From Pirellulaceae bacterium (GTDB lineage Bacteria > Planctomycetota > Planctomycetia > Pirellulales > Pirellulaceae), in the NCBI GenBank assembly GCA_030744095.1, contig JASLRF010000003.1:1-7443 (forward strand): DNA of 7,443 nt. Direction: 5' to 3'. The notes below the pieces were generated by a model, which saw nothing but the letters and a program-made list of their open reading frames with translations, was not told where the DNA came from and made no database searches. A program made the position numbers and the translations under genes. This document shows positions 7,177 to 7,443 of the stretch, in pieces. The first letter of the stretch is position 1, and every line of letters begins with the position of its first letter.

Positions 7177-7258
7177 ACGAAGGAGGCGGGCCGCAGATTG
7201 ATTACTCGGGAATCGGCTCTGTAGTATAACCCAAATTCGCCCTCGGACGGAACGCTTA

Positions 7259-7443
7259 ATGCCCGTCGAGAACTACTCGACCACGCGCGGAATCCAGTTC
7301 AAACCGAGTGCCAACACGCAGACTAAGGGCTCACATAATTGGAGTCTGTCTTCGTCACTTCTGCGCACCTTGCTCGCGTGTTTGATGGTCGCAGGTGCGC
7401 TCCGTGTGCCTGCTACTGTGGTTGCGATCGCTGGGCCGCGGTA
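7259..7443 (+). CDS. N-terminal fragment of a probable exported protein (cut by window end)
   Basis: An open frame from ATG 7259 runs 61 codons to the window edge without a stop. In the same frame, an upstream stop (TGA 7199-7201) is followed by no ATG, GTG or TTG before this ATG, so it is the earliest likely start. The translation has a polar segment of about 33 residues, then Leu-Leu-Arg and a hydrophobic stretch LLACLMVAGAL (38-48), then an Ala/Val-rich stretch with a possible cleavage site after Ala-Ile-Ala58. This pattern, a long n-region plus hydrophobic core, matches the giant protein's own export signal. The ribosome-binding signal is weak (GGACGGA). A -10-like TATAAC at 7225-7230 sits 28 bases upstream, without a good -35 box. 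It is divergent from the nitrilase gene. The family cannot be told because the mature part is missing; a chance open frame is possible. Confidence 0.5.
   Translation, partial: MPVENYSTTRGIQFKPSANTQTKGSHNWSLSSSLLRTLLACLMVAGALRVPATVVAIAGPR

Noticed and set aside
1..7443. tRNA, rRNA, insertion sequence, attachment site or CRISPR array
   Set aside because: No cloverleaf, rRNA core sequence, transposase or regular repeat-spacer pattern could be found by eye in the window.

Overview
The window looks like chromosomal DNA from a planctomycete or a related member of the PVC group, most likely of the Pirellula/Rhodopirellula type. This rests on gene content. The dominant gene encodes a very large exported protein that combines the Pirellula/Verrucomicrobium-type membrane-bound dehydrogenase domain (TIGR02604), a HEAT-repeat spacer, a Pirellula/Verrucomicrobium-type heme-binding CxxCH domain (TIGR02603) and a DUF1080 / 3-keto-disaccharide hydrolase domain (PF06439). 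That assembly is characteristic of these bacteria. Long N-terminal regions before the export signal also fit the group.

Layout. The first 43 bases are non-coding, with no convincing terminator. Bases 44-5923 on the minus strand hold the giant gene (about 1,959 aa from the preferred ATG). A 117-base gap separates it from the upstream minus-strand gene at 6041-6997, an exported nitrilase-superfamily amidohydrolase (318 aa) with an intact Glu-Lys-Cys triad. Both minus-strand genes carry the same AGGAAACC ribosome-binding segment 8-9 bases before their ATG, and no terminator is visible between them, so they are probably co-transcribed, nitrilase first. From 6998 to 7258 lies a divergent intergenic region with a cluster of short inverted and direct repeats built on AGTTGC. 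From 7259 to the window edge a plus-strand reading frame opens and is cut off; its first 61 residues look like an export signal.

How the parts may work together (inference). All three products appear to be exported. The giant protein could bind a sugar or other substrate through its N-terminal propeller and beta-sandwich modules, oxidise it in the dehydrogenase propeller, pass electrons to its own heme c, and act on the oxidised product with the C-terminal 3-keto-disaccharide hydrolase domain. The exported nitrilase could deal with an amide or nitrile group on the same or a related substrate. No substrate can be named from sequence alone.

The large plus-strand reading frames opposite these genes are antisense shadows and are not annotated.
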